A stretch of 64,000 nucleotides of DNA from Myxococcales bacterium (GTDB taxonomy: Bacteria > Myxococcota > Myxococcia > Myxococcales > Myxococcaceae), in NCBI GenBank assembly GCA_030681895.1, contig JAUXRI010000037.1, forward strand, positions 1 to 64,000. The letters are read 5' to 3'. A program made the translations under genes and the position numbers. How positions within the stretch are numbered: position 1 is the stretch's first letter; each line of letters starts with the position of its first letter. The notes beneath the pieces are model-generated. The model saw only the letters and a list, made by a program, of their open reading frames with translations. It had not been told where the DNA came from and did no database searches. Below are positions 1 through 8,496 of this stretch, one piece after another.

Positions 1-1
1 C

Positions 2-667
2 GGGAAGCTGAAGCTCGCAGGCACCAACGTGAAGCCGGTGCTGGTCGGATCGGTCGAGGCGGCCGAGGGCGCGCAGGCCTTCTTCCGGAACAACGTGTTC
101 ACCGTCGGTCGCGCGGTGCTCCAGTTCAACGGCCTGTGGCCCACCTTCGACTTCTCGGCGCAGACGATCGTGCGCGAATTCCTCGTCAACGTGAAGGCGT
201 TCGGCCGCTTCGAAGACCCGCGCGTGTCGCTCACCGCAGAGCCCGCGCTGTCCGAGGCCGACGTCGTGTCGCTCCTCACGCTTGGCGTCACGACGCGCGA
301 GCAGCTCGCAGGGCAGGCGGGCCTCGGCATCGCGGGTGAGGCGCTGCTGTCGACCACCGGCCTCGATCGTCAGGTGCAGAAGTTCCTCTCGCAGAACGTC
401 GGCCTGAAGGACCAGCAGGTGCGCCTCACGACGACCTTCAATCAGGCGACCGGCACCGCCGAGCCGTCGGTGACGTGGGAATCGAAGGTGCTCGACAACC
501 TGAAGCTCGGCGTCACCCAGCCGGTGACGGGGAAGGGGACGAGCGCACAGGCGGAGTACCGCTTCAACCAGAGCGTCTCGAGCCGCCTGCAGTGGGACAA
601 CCAGAACCAGAACACCACCGTCGGTAACCTCGGCGTCGACTTGCGGTTCCGCTTCGAATGGGAATGA
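2..667 (+). CDS. tamB: TamB C-terminal domain (5'-truncated by the window edge)
   Basis: The frame is open from base 2, so only the C-terminal part (about 221 residues) is present. Its style is that of the DUF490/TamB C-terminus: a stretch on scaled basis functions (IVREFLVNVKAFGRF), then EPALSEADVVSLLTLG, and a final amphipathic beta-rich segment ending in aromatic RFRFEWE. TamB-family proteins are long periplasm-spanning beta-taco proteins that move phospholipids or help outer-membrane protein assembly together with an Omp85 partner. The stop overlaps the start region of the Omp85 gene, which supports the TamB/TamA pairing. The true start lies upstream of the window. Confidence 0.85.
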   Translation, partial: GKLKLAGTNVKPVLVGSVEAAEGAQAFFRNNVFTVGRAVLQFNGLWPTFDFSAQTIVREFLVNVKAFGRFEDPRVSLTAEPALSEADVVSLLTLGVTTREQLAGQAGLGIAGEALLSTTGLDRQVQKFLSQNVGLKDQQVRLTTTFNQATGTAEPSVTWESKVLDNLKLGVTQPVTGKGTSAQAEYRFNQSVSSRLQWDNQNQNTTVGNLGVDLRFRFEWE

Positions 668-3600
668 CGCTGCTCCTCTGTGCGCTGATGGCCCAGGCGC
701 CGCTCGAAGGAGAGCGGCCCGAGGTCGTGCGCGTGGAGCTGCGTCTGCCGGTGGGGGTCGACGAGAAGCTGCTCGAACGAATCACCGAGCTCGTCACGGT
801 TCGTCGAGGCCAGCGGCTCTCACGTCGCGCGGTGCGGCGCTCGATCGAGGGGCTCTTCGAGTCACGCCGCTTCAGCGACGTGGTGGCCCGCGTCGAGGCT
901 GAAGAGAACGGCGTCGCGGTGGTGTTCGAGCTCTTCCCCAGGCTCGTCGTCGCAGACGTCTTCTTCGAGGCGCCATCGGGGGCTGGGCTGCTCACGGCGC
1001 CGCTCAAGAGCGATCTCCTCGCCGCAGGCCGCATGAGCGAAGGCGGCGAGTACTGGCCTGAGCGAGGCGAGCAGGCGGCCGAGGCGATGGCCGAGCTGCT
1101 GCGACGACGCGGGTTCCGTGACGCGCAGGTGAAGCACTCCGCCATCGACGCCGAGCTCGGGCTGGCAGTGGGCTTCACGGTGGTTCCCGGCGCGCCGACG
1201 TTGATTCGCGCCATCACCATCTCGGGCGACCCGGGGCTCGACACCGAGCGGCTCCTGGGCGCGATGGGCGTCTCGACGGGGCAGGTGCTCGATCTCGACG
1301 TCGTGCAGAAGGGCGTCGAGTCGCTCAGGGCCTTGTTGCGTGGGCAGCGCTACTTCCGCGCGCGCGTCGAGCCGCCGGTCGTCTTCGAGGGAGGCCGCGT
1401 GGTGGTGCCGGTGCGCGCGGGCCCCCGGTACGATCTCGTCTTCTCGGGGAATCGGCGAGTCACCGACGCGGCGCTCCTCGCGGTGCTCTCGTACGATGGC
1501 GAAGAGACGCTCGACGCCGTGCTCGAGAGCCGCCTGGCCGTGCGCCTCGAGCGGTTCTATCGGTTTCGTGGGTTCCACGACGCCAGGGTGACCGCCGCAG
1601 AGCTTCCGGGCCGCGACGTGAAGCGGGCCGCGCTCGGGTTCTCGATCGACGAGGGCGATCCCCTTCGCGTCGTGCAGGTCTCGTTCACCGGCACCTCGGC
1701 CATCAACGAGGTCGAGCTGCGCGACGTGTTGAGCCGGGTCATCGAGAGCGCGACGCCGTCGGGCATCATCGACGCGCACGGTACGGGTGACCCGCTCGCG
1801 CTCGAAGGGCGCACCACGCCTGAGTTCGCTGCCGACTTTCCGAACCCGCCACCCGTGTCGGTCTTCGACGAGGACGCGTACGTCGAGGCGCTCAAGGCGA
1901 TGACGGCGCTGTACCGCGAGCGTGGGTACCTCAAGGCCACGGTCACCCTCGTCGGCGTGGAGCGCAACGGCGGCCAGGCCACCTCGCGGTTCGCGGTGAC
2001 CGAGGGCGCGCAGGCGAAGTTCCGGCTGGTGCAGATGCAGGGCGTGCCGCGTGGCTTCCGCTCCGAGACGGTCGAGCTGGTGAAGACGAGCAGCCCGTTC
2101 AGCGTCGCCGCGCTCGAACAGATTCGCCAGGGCGTGCTTCGCGAGCTCTCGCGCCGCGGCTACCTCTACGCCGACGTCGACGCGACGTTCGCGATCGATC
2201 TCACCGGGCGATACGCCGACTGCGTCCTCAAGGTGAAGGCGGGGCCGCAGGTGCGGGTGCGAACGGTGCTCCCCGTCGGGGCGCTGCGCACCGATGAAGA
2301 GGTGATTCTGCGTCAGGCCACGATGGTCGAGGGGCAGCCGCTCGACAGCGAGAGCCTCTTCACCACGCAGAGCAACCTGCTGGGCACCGGCATCTTCCGC
2401 ACCGTCGAGGTCGAGACGCTCGCGCCCGAGCGCCCCGAGCCGCTGAAGACGGTGCTGCTCAAGGTGAAGGAGCGCCCGCGCATCTCGGGCGAGGTGGGCC
2501 TCGGCTACTTCCTCGCTGAAGGCCCCCGCGTGGTGCTCGACGCCTCGGCGCCGAACCTCGGTGGAAAGGCCGTGAACCTCGCGCTGCGAGCGCAGATCAA
2601 CTGGTTCGCTCTCTCATTCCCCGCGCTGAACAAGAACGTCGACGTGAGCGATCTCGACGCCGTCACGCAGCTGGGTGGGCGCGGCAACCTCTCGATTCAG
2701 AACCGCGGGTTGTTGCCGTTCGACATCGGGTGGCGCGTCGACGCCGTCGGTGAGCGCGTGTTTCGCCCACAGTTCCGCTTCACCCGGTGGGCGGCCATTC
2801 CCAGCCTCGATTGGACCCGCAGCTTCGAGATCCCCCGCGTCGACACCCGGCTCAAGGTCTCGATGGCGCTGCAGTACGAGGTCGAGTGGGCGCGCGTGCA
2901 GGAGACGAGCGCGCAGAGCACCTCGGTGCCGCTCACCTTCATCGACCAGGAGCGTCTGCGCTTCCTGTACGGAACGTTCGCGCTGCAGAGCGTTCGGTTT
3001 CAGCCGACGTTCGACTTTCGCGACAACGCGCTCGCGCCGCACAAGGGCGTGCTGCTCCAGGGCTCGGCCGAGGTGACCGGAGCGATCTACGCAGGCACGC
3101 CCATCGCGCCGGGAAGCAGCGAGGAGCGCTCCGTGCCGGTGTCGTTCTTCAAGACCTCGATGCTCGCGACCGGGTACATCCCCCTGACGCCGCGAATCGT
3201 CCTGGCGCTGTCGCTTCGAGCCGGGCGCATCGTGCCCCTCGTGAGCGATGCCGTGACGCCTCCGGTGAAGCGCTTCTTTCTCGGCGGCGCGACGTCGATG
3301 CGTGGCTTCAACGAGGACCAGTTGATCGCGCAAGACCGGCGCGCCCAGTACCAGGGAGAGATCGCGGCCTGTCAGGTGCTCGCGTCGAAGTCGGGGTGTA
3401 CGTCGGCGGCGAACACCGTCGCAGCGGGTCGGCAGATTCCCTCGGAAGGTGGAGAGTTCTTCGGGCTCGCGAAGGCCGAGGTGCGCTTCCCCGGGTTCAG
3501 CGTCTTCGACATCGGCCTCTTCTTCGAGACGGGCAACCTGTGGCTGGGCATGCCCACCGAGTTCAACGACTTCACGCGCCTGCGCTACGTGCTCGGGAGC

Positions 3601-3720
3601 GGGGTGCGGTACGTGACGCCGATCGGCCCGCTGGCGCTCGACGTCGGCGTCAACCTGGCGCCTGATCTCATCATCAACGAGCCCCGCGTCGTGGCGCACT
3701 TCAACATCGGCGTCTTCTGA
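658..3720 (+). CDS. Omp85-family outer-membrane assembly protein (TamA/BamA-like)
   Basis: This 1020-residue protein starts with a short hydrophobic leader and is followed by about 590 residues of repeated POTRA-like modules, then a C-terminal 16-strand barrel-type domain from about residue 615. The barrel carries the family signature MRGF near residue 882 inside GGATSMRGFNED, and the protein ends in an aromatic residue (NIGVF) as outer-membrane barrels do. The ATG at 664 forms an ATGA overlap with the tamB stop and is an equally good start. Translation coupling to tamB argues for TamA, while the long POTRA region (room for about seven modules, with a Pro-rich insertion near residues 365-415) is longer than proteobacterial TamA or BamA. 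I therefore leave the symbol open. Confidence 0.88.
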   Translation: MGMTLLLCALMAQAPLEGERPEVVRVELRLPVGVDEKLLERITELVTVRRGQRLSRRAVRRSIEGLFESRRFSDVVARVEAEENGVAVVFELFPRLVVADVFFEAPSGAGLLTAPLKSDLLAAGRMSEGGEYWPERGEQAAEAMAELLRRRGFRDAQVKHSAIDAELGLAVGFTVVPGAPTLIRAITISGDPGLDTERLLGAMGVSTGQVLDLDVVQKGVESLRALLRGQRYFRARVEPPVVFEGGRVVVPVRAGPRYDLVFSGNRRVTDAALLAVLSYDGEETLDAVLESRLAVRLERFYRFRGFHDARVTAAELPGRDVKRAALGFSIDEGDPLRVVQVSFTGTSAINEVELRDVLSRVIESATPSGIIDAHGTGDPLALEGRTTPEFAADFPNPPPVSVFDEDAYVEALKAMTALYRERGYLKATVTLVGVERNGGQATSRFAVTEGAQAKFRLVQMQGVPRGFRSETVELVKTSSPFSVAALEQIRQGVLRELSRRGYLYADVDATFAIDLTGRYADCVLKVKAGPQVRVRTVLPVGALRTDEEVILRQATMVEGQPLDSESLFTTQSNLLGTGIFRTVEVETLAPERPEPLKTVLLKVKERPRISGEVGLGYFLAEGPRVVLDASAPNLGGKAVNLALRAQINWFALSFPALNKNVDVSDLDAVTQLGGRGNLSIQNRGLLPFDIGWRVDAVGERVFRPQFRFTRWAAIPSLDWTRSFEIPRVDTRLKVSMALQYEVEWARVQETSAQSTSVPLTFIDQERLRFLYGTFALQSVRFQPTFDFRDNALAPHKGVLLQGSAEVTGAIYAGTPIAPGSSEERSVPVSFFKTSMLATGYIPLTPRIVLALSLRAGRIVPLVSDAVTPPVKRFFLGGATSMRGFNEDQLIAQDRRAQYQGEIAACQVLASKSGCTSAANTVAAGRQIPSEGGEFFGLAKAEVRFPGFSVFDIGLFFETGNLWLGMPTEFNDFTRLRYVLGSGVRYVTPIGPLALDVGVNLAPDLIINEPRVVAHFNIGVF

Positions 3721-3742
3721 GCCCGCGCTACAGTCCCCGCCC

Positions 3743-5065
3743 GTGTTCTACCGGCTCATCAGAGGCATCGTCGCCTTCGCGCTTCGTCTGTTCTATCGCG
3801 TCGAGGTCGTGCGCCAGACGGAGGACCTGTCGGGGCCCGTGATGTTCGTGGGCAATCACCCGAACAGCCTCATCGACCCGGCGCTCGTCTTCGTCATCAC
3901 CGATCGACAGGTGACCTTCCTCGCGAGAGAGCCCCTCTTCCGCGTGCCAGTGATGGGGTGGCTGCTGCGGGGGCTCGACGCGCTGCCGGTCTACCGCAAG
4001 CAGGATCACCCGGGCCTGATGGAGAAGAACGAGGGCACGCTCGACACCGCCGCCAACGCGCTGGCCTCGTCGCGCGCGATCACCATCTTCCCTGAAGGCA
4101 AGTCGCACTCGGCGCCGCAGCTCTCTGAGATCAAGACCGGCTGCGCCCGCATCGCCCTGAAGGTGGCGAAGCTGGGCAAGGCGCTGCGAGTCATCCCCAT
4201 CGGGCTGACCTACGAGCAGAAGCACCGCTTCAAGAGCCGGGTGCACATCGAGGTCGGGCAGGGGCTGCTGGTCGAGGCCGTCGGCACGCTGACGCCAGAG
4301 GCAGAGCAGGAGTGGGTGCGCTCGCTGACCGATCGGGTCGACGAGGCCATGCGCTCGGTGACGCTCAACCTCGAGAACTGGGAAGACCTCGGCCTCATCG
4401 AGACGGCCGATCAGCTCTTCGCGCTGCGCAACGGCTACCGCGAGAAGGACTCCGATCGGCTGCGGCTGTTCTCGAAGGGCGCGTCGCTGATGCGCAACGA
4501 GCAGCCCGATCGGTTCGACGACCTCAAAGAAGACATCTTGTCGTTCAGGGCCCGCCTCGAGCTGCTCAACGCGGCGCCCGGCGATCTCAACGTGAAGTAC
4601 CGCGGCCGCCAGGTGACGACGTTCGTGCTGCGCAACATCGGTGCGTTGCTGTTGGGCTTTCCACTCTTCGCGCTCGGGGTGGTGCTCTACGCCGCGCCGT
4701 TCATGATGCTGCGGACCCTGGCGATGGTGGCGCCCGTCTCGCGCGATCGCGTAGCGACGCTCAAGCTCGTCTCGGCCCTCATCATGGTGCCAGCCTGGTG
4801 GACGTTGCTCACCATCGCAGGGTGGGCCCTGGGTGGAATGGTGGGGCTCCTCGTCGCCCTCATCGGCGCGCTGCCGCTGGCGCTCTTCACCCGGTACTTC
4901 CTCGAACGCCGCAGGGCCGCGATCAACGACGCGATGGCGTTCTTTCGCATCGGCAATCGGTCGAGCCTGCGGCAGCACTTGCTGTTCCACGGCGAGCGCC
5001 TGCAGGAAGAGATTCAGACGCTCGTGGGTGAGATCAAGCCGCGGCTCGACGACGCGAACGGCTGA
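3743..5065 (+). CDS. PlsC-type glycerolipid acyltransferase
   Basis: This protein of 440 residues has a PlsC/LPLAT acyltransferase domain in its N-terminal half: NHPNSLIDP near residue 38 holds the catalytic His and Asp, and FPEGKS near residue 116 is the substrate-binding block. Five residues separate the His and Asp instead of the usual four, a spacing I associate with the yeast Gpt2/Sct1-like subgroup. Residues about 290-375 contain hydrophobic membrane segments. Family members transfer acyl chains to glycerol-3-phosphate or lysophosphatidate at the membrane. It starts with GTG 22 bases after the Omp85 gene and may be co-transcribed with it. Exact substrate is not decidable. Confidence 0.8.
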   Translation: MFYRLIRGIVAFALRLFYRVEVVRQTEDLSGPVMFVGNHPNSLIDPALVFVITDRQVTFLAREPLFRVPVMGWLLRGLDALPVYRKQDHPGLMEKNEGTLDTAANALASSRAITIFPEGKSHSAPQLSEIKTGCARIALKVAKLGKALRVIPIGLTYEQKHRFKSRVHIEVGQGLLVEAVGTLTPEAEQEWVRSLTDRVDEAMRSVTLNLENWEDLGLIETADQLFALRNGYREKDSDRLRLFSKGASLMRNEQPDRFDDLKEDILSFRARLELLNAAPGDLNVKYRGRQVTTFVLRNIGALLLGFPLFALGVVLYAAPFMMLRTLAMVAPVSRDRVATLKLVSALIMVPAWWTLLTIAGWALGGMVGLLVALIGALPLALFTRYFLERRRAAINDAMAFFRIGNRSSLRQHLLFHGERLQEEIQTLVGEIKPRLDDANG

Positions 5066-5074
5066 GTCTGGCGA

Positions 5075-6346
5075 TCAGCCCGGCGTCACGGGCTCGGCGA
5101 GTTTCCGCCACCCGATGATCCAGATGATGGCGCCAATGGCGAGGGTGACGGGCACCAGCACCAGCGCGCCGAGCAGACTGCCGCTCGAGTCCGAGATGGT
5201 GCCGATGATCGGCGGCGAGATGGCGTCACCCAGCGCGTGAATGCAGAGAATCGAGATGCCGAACGCGCGGGCCCTCAGGCTGGGCTCGACGCTGTTCACC
5301 AGCAGGGCGTTGACCGGCGCGTTGTAGGCCCAGACGAACACCTGCGCCGCGATGATGCTGGCGATGATGGTGGTGGGATCGGTGAAGACGAAGAGCGCGA
5401 GGCAGACGAGCAGGGTCGCCGGCACCATGAAGAGGCCCGAGACCGCGAGGTACGGCTGGCGCGTCACGCCGACGAGGCGATCGGCGACGACGCCGCCCAG
5501 TGACGTGCCGAGCAGGCCGCCGACGATGGCCGAGGCGCCGATGGCGAGCGTCGCCTTCTCGAGCTCCATGCCGCGCACGCGGTGGAGGAACTCGGCGAAC
5601 CAGTCTCCGATGCCTCCGGTCGCGAACGTCACCAGCGTGTAGCCGGCGACGGTGACGACGAAGACCTTGTTGCGTGCGAGCAGCCTCAGGGCCTCCATGA
5701 ACGAGACTTGTCTCGGAGGAGCGTCATCGAACGCCCCGCGCACGGGGTCCTTCATCAACAGCGCGAGCGCCGCGACCGCGAGCCCCGGCAAGCCGACGGC
5801 GAAGAACGCGTTTCTCCATCCATACGCAGCGCCCAGCGCACCGCCGACCGCGAAGCCCAGCGCCGAGCCGACCGGAATCGCCACGTAGAAGACGGTGAAG
5901 ACGCGGTTGCGGCGCTCGGGCGGGAAGAAGTCGGCGAGGAGCGAGGGCGCGAGCGTGGCGTAGGCCGCTTCGCCGATGCCGACGAGCGCACGGGCAGCGA
6001 GGAGCGACCAGAAGCCGGTGGCGAGGCCGGCTGCGGCGGTCGCGAGTGACCAGGCGGCGACGCCGATGGCGATGAGGACGCGACGGTTCTTCGTCTCGGC
6101 GAGGGCTCCGAAGATCGGGCTCGCGATCATGTAGACGAGCACGAAGGCGGTGAGCGGCCAGCTCGTCTCGGCGTCGGTGAGGTCGAGGTCCTTCTTGAAC
6201 AGCGACTTCACCGCCGACGGAACCCATCGGTCGACGTAGTTCAGCATGTTCATCGCCGTGAGGATGACGAGGGCGAAGATGGCGCCAGGCGCCGCGGCAC
6301 GTGGAGGACCGGCGCGAGGCGCAGCCGCAGCAGGTGCTCCGCTCAC
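5075..6346 (-). CDS. MFS transporter, spinster (Spns)-like
   Basis: The protein has 423 residues with about twelve hydrophobic segments. The N-terminal MNMLNYVDRWVPSAV block and the following D-x-E-x-S-W turn are typical of Spns-like major facilitator proteins. Eukaryotic Spns proteins move lysophospholipids and sphingosine phosphate, but bacterial members have varied or unknown cargo. I chose the GTG at 6346 because it overlaps the stop of the upstream Ppx/GppA gene (GTGA, 6343-6346). The open frame extends further upstream to 6628, but that part is an antisense-like shadow of the phosphatase gene. It is the last gene of the minus-strand unit that begins near 10482. Confidence 0.85.
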   Translation of the reverse strand: MSGAPAAAAPRAGPPRAAAPGAIFALVILTAMNMLNYVDRWVPSAVKSLFKKDLDLTDAETSWPLTAFVLVYMIASPIFGALAETKNRRVLIAIGVAAWSLATAAAGLATGFWSLLAARALVGIGEAAYATLAPSLLADFFPPERRNRVFTVFYVAIPVGSALGFAVGGALGAAYGWRNAFFAVGLPGLAVAALALLMKDPVRGAFDDAPPRQVSFMEALRLLARNKVFVVTVAGYTLVTFATGGIGDWFAEFLHRVRGMELEKATLAIGASAIVGGLLGTSLGGVVADRLVGVTRQPYLAVSGLFMVPATLLVCLALFVFTDPTTIIASIIAAQVFVWAYNAPVNALLVNSVEPSLRARAFGISILCIHALGDAISPPIIGTISDSSGSLLGALVLVPVTLAIGAIIWIIGWRKLAEPVTPG

Positions 6347-7266
6347 GACGTCGCAGCCCCGAACCGGTCGGCCAGCAAGCCCCAGCGCAGGCCGCGATCG
6401 CTGACGGTGACGCTCGCCGCTCCGAGGCAGTCGATCGCCGCGCGCAAGATGAGGCCACCGGCGACGATGACGTCGGCGCGTTTGGGCTGCAGGCCCGGCA
6501 GCGTGCGGCGGAGCATGACGGGGAGGTGCGCCAGCCGCTGCACGGTGCTGTCGATCTCGGCCCGGCTCAGCTCGGCGCCGTGCACCAGGGTCGCGTCGTA
6601 CGGCTCGATCTTCTTCGCCACGGCGCACACCGTCGTCACGGTTCCGGCGACGCCGACGAAGCGGAAGCCGGCGGGAGGCCGAGGGAGGGGCTTGAAGGTC
6701 TCGCTGAGGAACGCCTCGAGGCGGGCGAGCTCGTCGGCTTCGGGTGGATCTCCAGCGAGGAACCGCTCGGTCATTCGAACGGAGCCGACGTCGAAGCTCT
6801 TTCGGAACGAGATGACGCCCGCCGCGTCGCCGAAGATGAACTCGGTCGAGCCGCCACCGATGTCGATGGCCACCATCGGCGCCGTGCCGCCGAAGTCTGC
6901 GTACGCCGAGGCGAACGACAGCCGGGCTTCTTCGTCACCAGAGAGGATCTCAGCCGCAGTGCCAGTGCGCTGCTTCACGCCATCGAGGAACACCTTCCCG
7001 TTACTGGCGTCTCTCGCGGCAGAGGTGGCGCTGATGGCGAGACCCTTGATGCCCAGGCCGCGCGCCTCGGTGGCGAACCGGGCCACTGCGTCGAGGGTCG
7101 TCTCCATCGATTCGGCGGACAACGTCTTGCTCTGGTCGACGCCCTTGCCGAGGCGGGTGATCTCGGCGCGCTCAGCGACGGCGCTCCAGCGACCCGCGCC
7201 ATCGCGCTCGGCGACGAGCAGCAGGACGGAGTTGGTGCCGATGTCGATGGAGGCGTAGCGGCTCAC
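6343..7266 (-). CDS. Exopolyphosphatase / guanosine pentaphosphate phosphatase family (Ppx/GppA)
   Basis: This 307-residue protein has the sugar kinase/Hsp70-type ATPase fold. It shows phosphate-1 motif SIDIGTNSVLLLV at the N-terminus, a second nucleotide motif IDIGGGSTEFIF near residue 140, and GVAGTVTT near 205. Length matches the short two-domain Ppx/GppA proteins rather than the roughly 500-residue E. coli enzymes with HD-like extensions. The family hydrolyses polyphosphate and/or pppGpp. The GTG at 7266 starts just before the SRYASIDIG block; extending to 7299 would add a non-homologous leader. It is coupled by a GTGA overlap to the MFS gene downstream. Confidence 0.88.
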   Translation of the reverse strand: MSRYASIDIGTNSVLLLVAERDGAGRWSAVAERAEITRLGKGVDQSKTLSAESMETTLDAVARFATEARGLGIKGLAISATSAARDASNGKVFLDGVKQRTGTAAEILSGDEEARLSFASAYADFGGTAPMVAIDIGGGSTEFIFGDAAGVISFRKSFDVGSVRMTERFLAGDPPEADELARLEAFLSETFKPLPRPPAGFRFVGVAGTVTTVCAVAKKIEPYDATLVHGAELSRAEIDSTVQRLAHLPVMLRRTLPGLQPKRADVIVAGGLILRAAIDCLGAASVTVSDRGLRWGLLADRFGAATS

Positions 7267-7293
7267 GGGGACGCGCAGACTACCGCACGTTCC

Positions 7294-7319
7294 GAGCAAT
7301 GCCTGAGCGGATTGCTCAG
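7294..7319 (-). terminator. Overlapping inverted repeats between aminotransferase and Ppx genes
   Basis: Two mutually exclusive hairpins can form here. GAGCAAT (7294-7300) pairs with ATTGCTC (7311-7317), and CTGAGC (7303-7308) pairs with GCTCAG (7314-7319). The right arms include the stop codon of the class V aminotransferase gene. There is no T-tract on the minus strand, so termination is doubtful; it may only trim or attenuate message between the two genes. Confidence 0.25.
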
Positions 7320-8485
7320 AGGAGCGAGGGCAAGGCGGCCGCGAGCTTCTGTGCGTCGGCGAGCGTCGAGTGCAGGTGCGCTGAGACGCGCAGACACCGG
7401 CGGCCCTCGAAGGTGAAGAGCGGCACTTCGATGCGGTGTTGGTGCCACAGCGCGTCCTGGAGCGGGTCGAGCGCGCCCATGCCCGGCAGCGCGCCTTGCC
7501 CCGTCGTCGCGTTCGGGAGCGCGATTGTCGCCATCATGCCGAGCAGCGAGTCGGGCACGGCGGGCGTTCCACCGATCGCCTGAAGGACGACATCTCGCAT
7601 CTGCTTCACCAACACCCGGCCTCGGGTGCGCACCTCGTCCCAGCCTCCGGGCACCATCGCCGCCACCGCGTCGATCGCGAACGGCACGGTGAGGAAGGGC
7701 GTCGGGTCGTGCGTGCCCTGCCAGTCGAACTCCACCCGGAATCGGGAGCGGTCCGTTCTCTGCGCGTTGGCGCCATGGCTGATCGTCGTCGGCCGGATCT
7801 GCGCCTGGCGATCGGCGCGCACGTGAAGAAACGCCGCGCCCTTCGGTGCACACGTCCACTTGTGCAGGTTGCCGGTGAAGTACGAGGCGCCGAGGGCATC
7901 GAGCGCGAGCGGCTCTTGCCCGGGAGCGTGTGCTCCATCGACGAGCACCTGAACGCCGCGCGCCTCGAGCACGCCGACGAGCTGTGCGATCGGGAAGACG
8001 ACGGCGGTGGGGCTGGTGAGGTGATCGATCAGCGCCAGCTTCGTGCGCGGGGTGACGGCGGCGGTGATCGCCTCGACGATCTGCTCCGGCGCGTCGAGCG
8101 GGAAGGGCACCTTCGCCACCACCACGCGCGCTCCACTCCGCTCGGCGACGAAGCGCACCACGTTGTTGCAGGCGTTGTAGCCGTGCGAGGTGATGAGCAC
8201 TTCGTCACCGGGCGCGAAGTCGAGGCTGCGGAGCACGGCGTTCACGGCGGTCGTGGCATTGGTGACGAAGGCGAGATCGTCGCCGCTGCACCCCACGAAG
8301 CGGCCGAGCGCATGCCGGGCGGTGTCGAGCAGCGGCTCGTACTCGCGCATGAAGAACCGCACCGGCTCTGCTTCGAGCCGCTCCCGCAGACGCTGTTGCT
8401 CCGCGAGGACGGACTTCGGACAGGCGCCAAAGCTGCCGTGGTTCAGGAAGGTGACGTCGGGATCGATCGCGAAGAGGTGCTTCAT
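7316..8485 (-). CDS. Class V aminotransferase, isopenicillin-N-epimerase-like
   Basis: The protein has 389 residues with a fold-type I PLP layout. FLNHGSFGACP at the N-terminus is the substrate/phosphate end, TNATTAVNAVLRSL is the helix that grips PLP phosphate, LVDGAHAPGQ holds the cofactor-binding Asp and His, and GNLHKWTCAPKG carries the likely Schiff-base lysine (residue 209). This pattern is the one annotated as isopenicillin N epimerase or CefD-like. No beta-lactam genes lie nearby, so a general role such as racemisation, desulfuration or transamination is more likely. It lies 11 bases after the membrane glycosyltransferase gene on the same strand. Confidence 0.85.
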   Translation of the reverse strand: MKHLFAIDPDVTFLNHGSFGACPKSVLAEQQRLRERLEAEPVRFFMREYEPLLDTARHALGRFVGCSGDDLAFVTNATTAVNAVLRSLDFAPGDEVLITSHGYNACNNVVRFVAERSGARVVVAKVPFPLDAPEQIVEAITAAVTPRTKLALIDHLTSPTAVVFPIAQLVGVLEARGVQVLVDGAHAPGQEPLALDALGASYFTGNLHKWTCAPKGAAFLHVRADRQAQIRPTTISHGANAQRTDRSRFRVEFDWQGTHDPTPFLTVPFAIDAVAAMVPGGWDEVRTRGRVLVKQMRDVVLQAIGGTPAVPDSLLGMMATIALPNATTGQGALPGMGALDPLQDALWHQHRIEVPLFTFEGRRCLRVSAHLHSTLADAQKLAAALPSLL

Positions 8486-8496
8486 GCGAGGGCCCT

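Noticed and set aside
6347..6628. Longer start for the Spns-like MFS protein
   Set aside because: The added part is an Arg-rich shadow of the Ppx/GppA gene; the GTGA overlap marks the natural start.
7316..8485. Beta-lactam biosynthesis role for the isopenicillin-N-epimerase-like protein
   Set aside because: No ACV synthetase, IPNS or other beta-lactam gene is present, and this annotation is often given to general class V enzymes.
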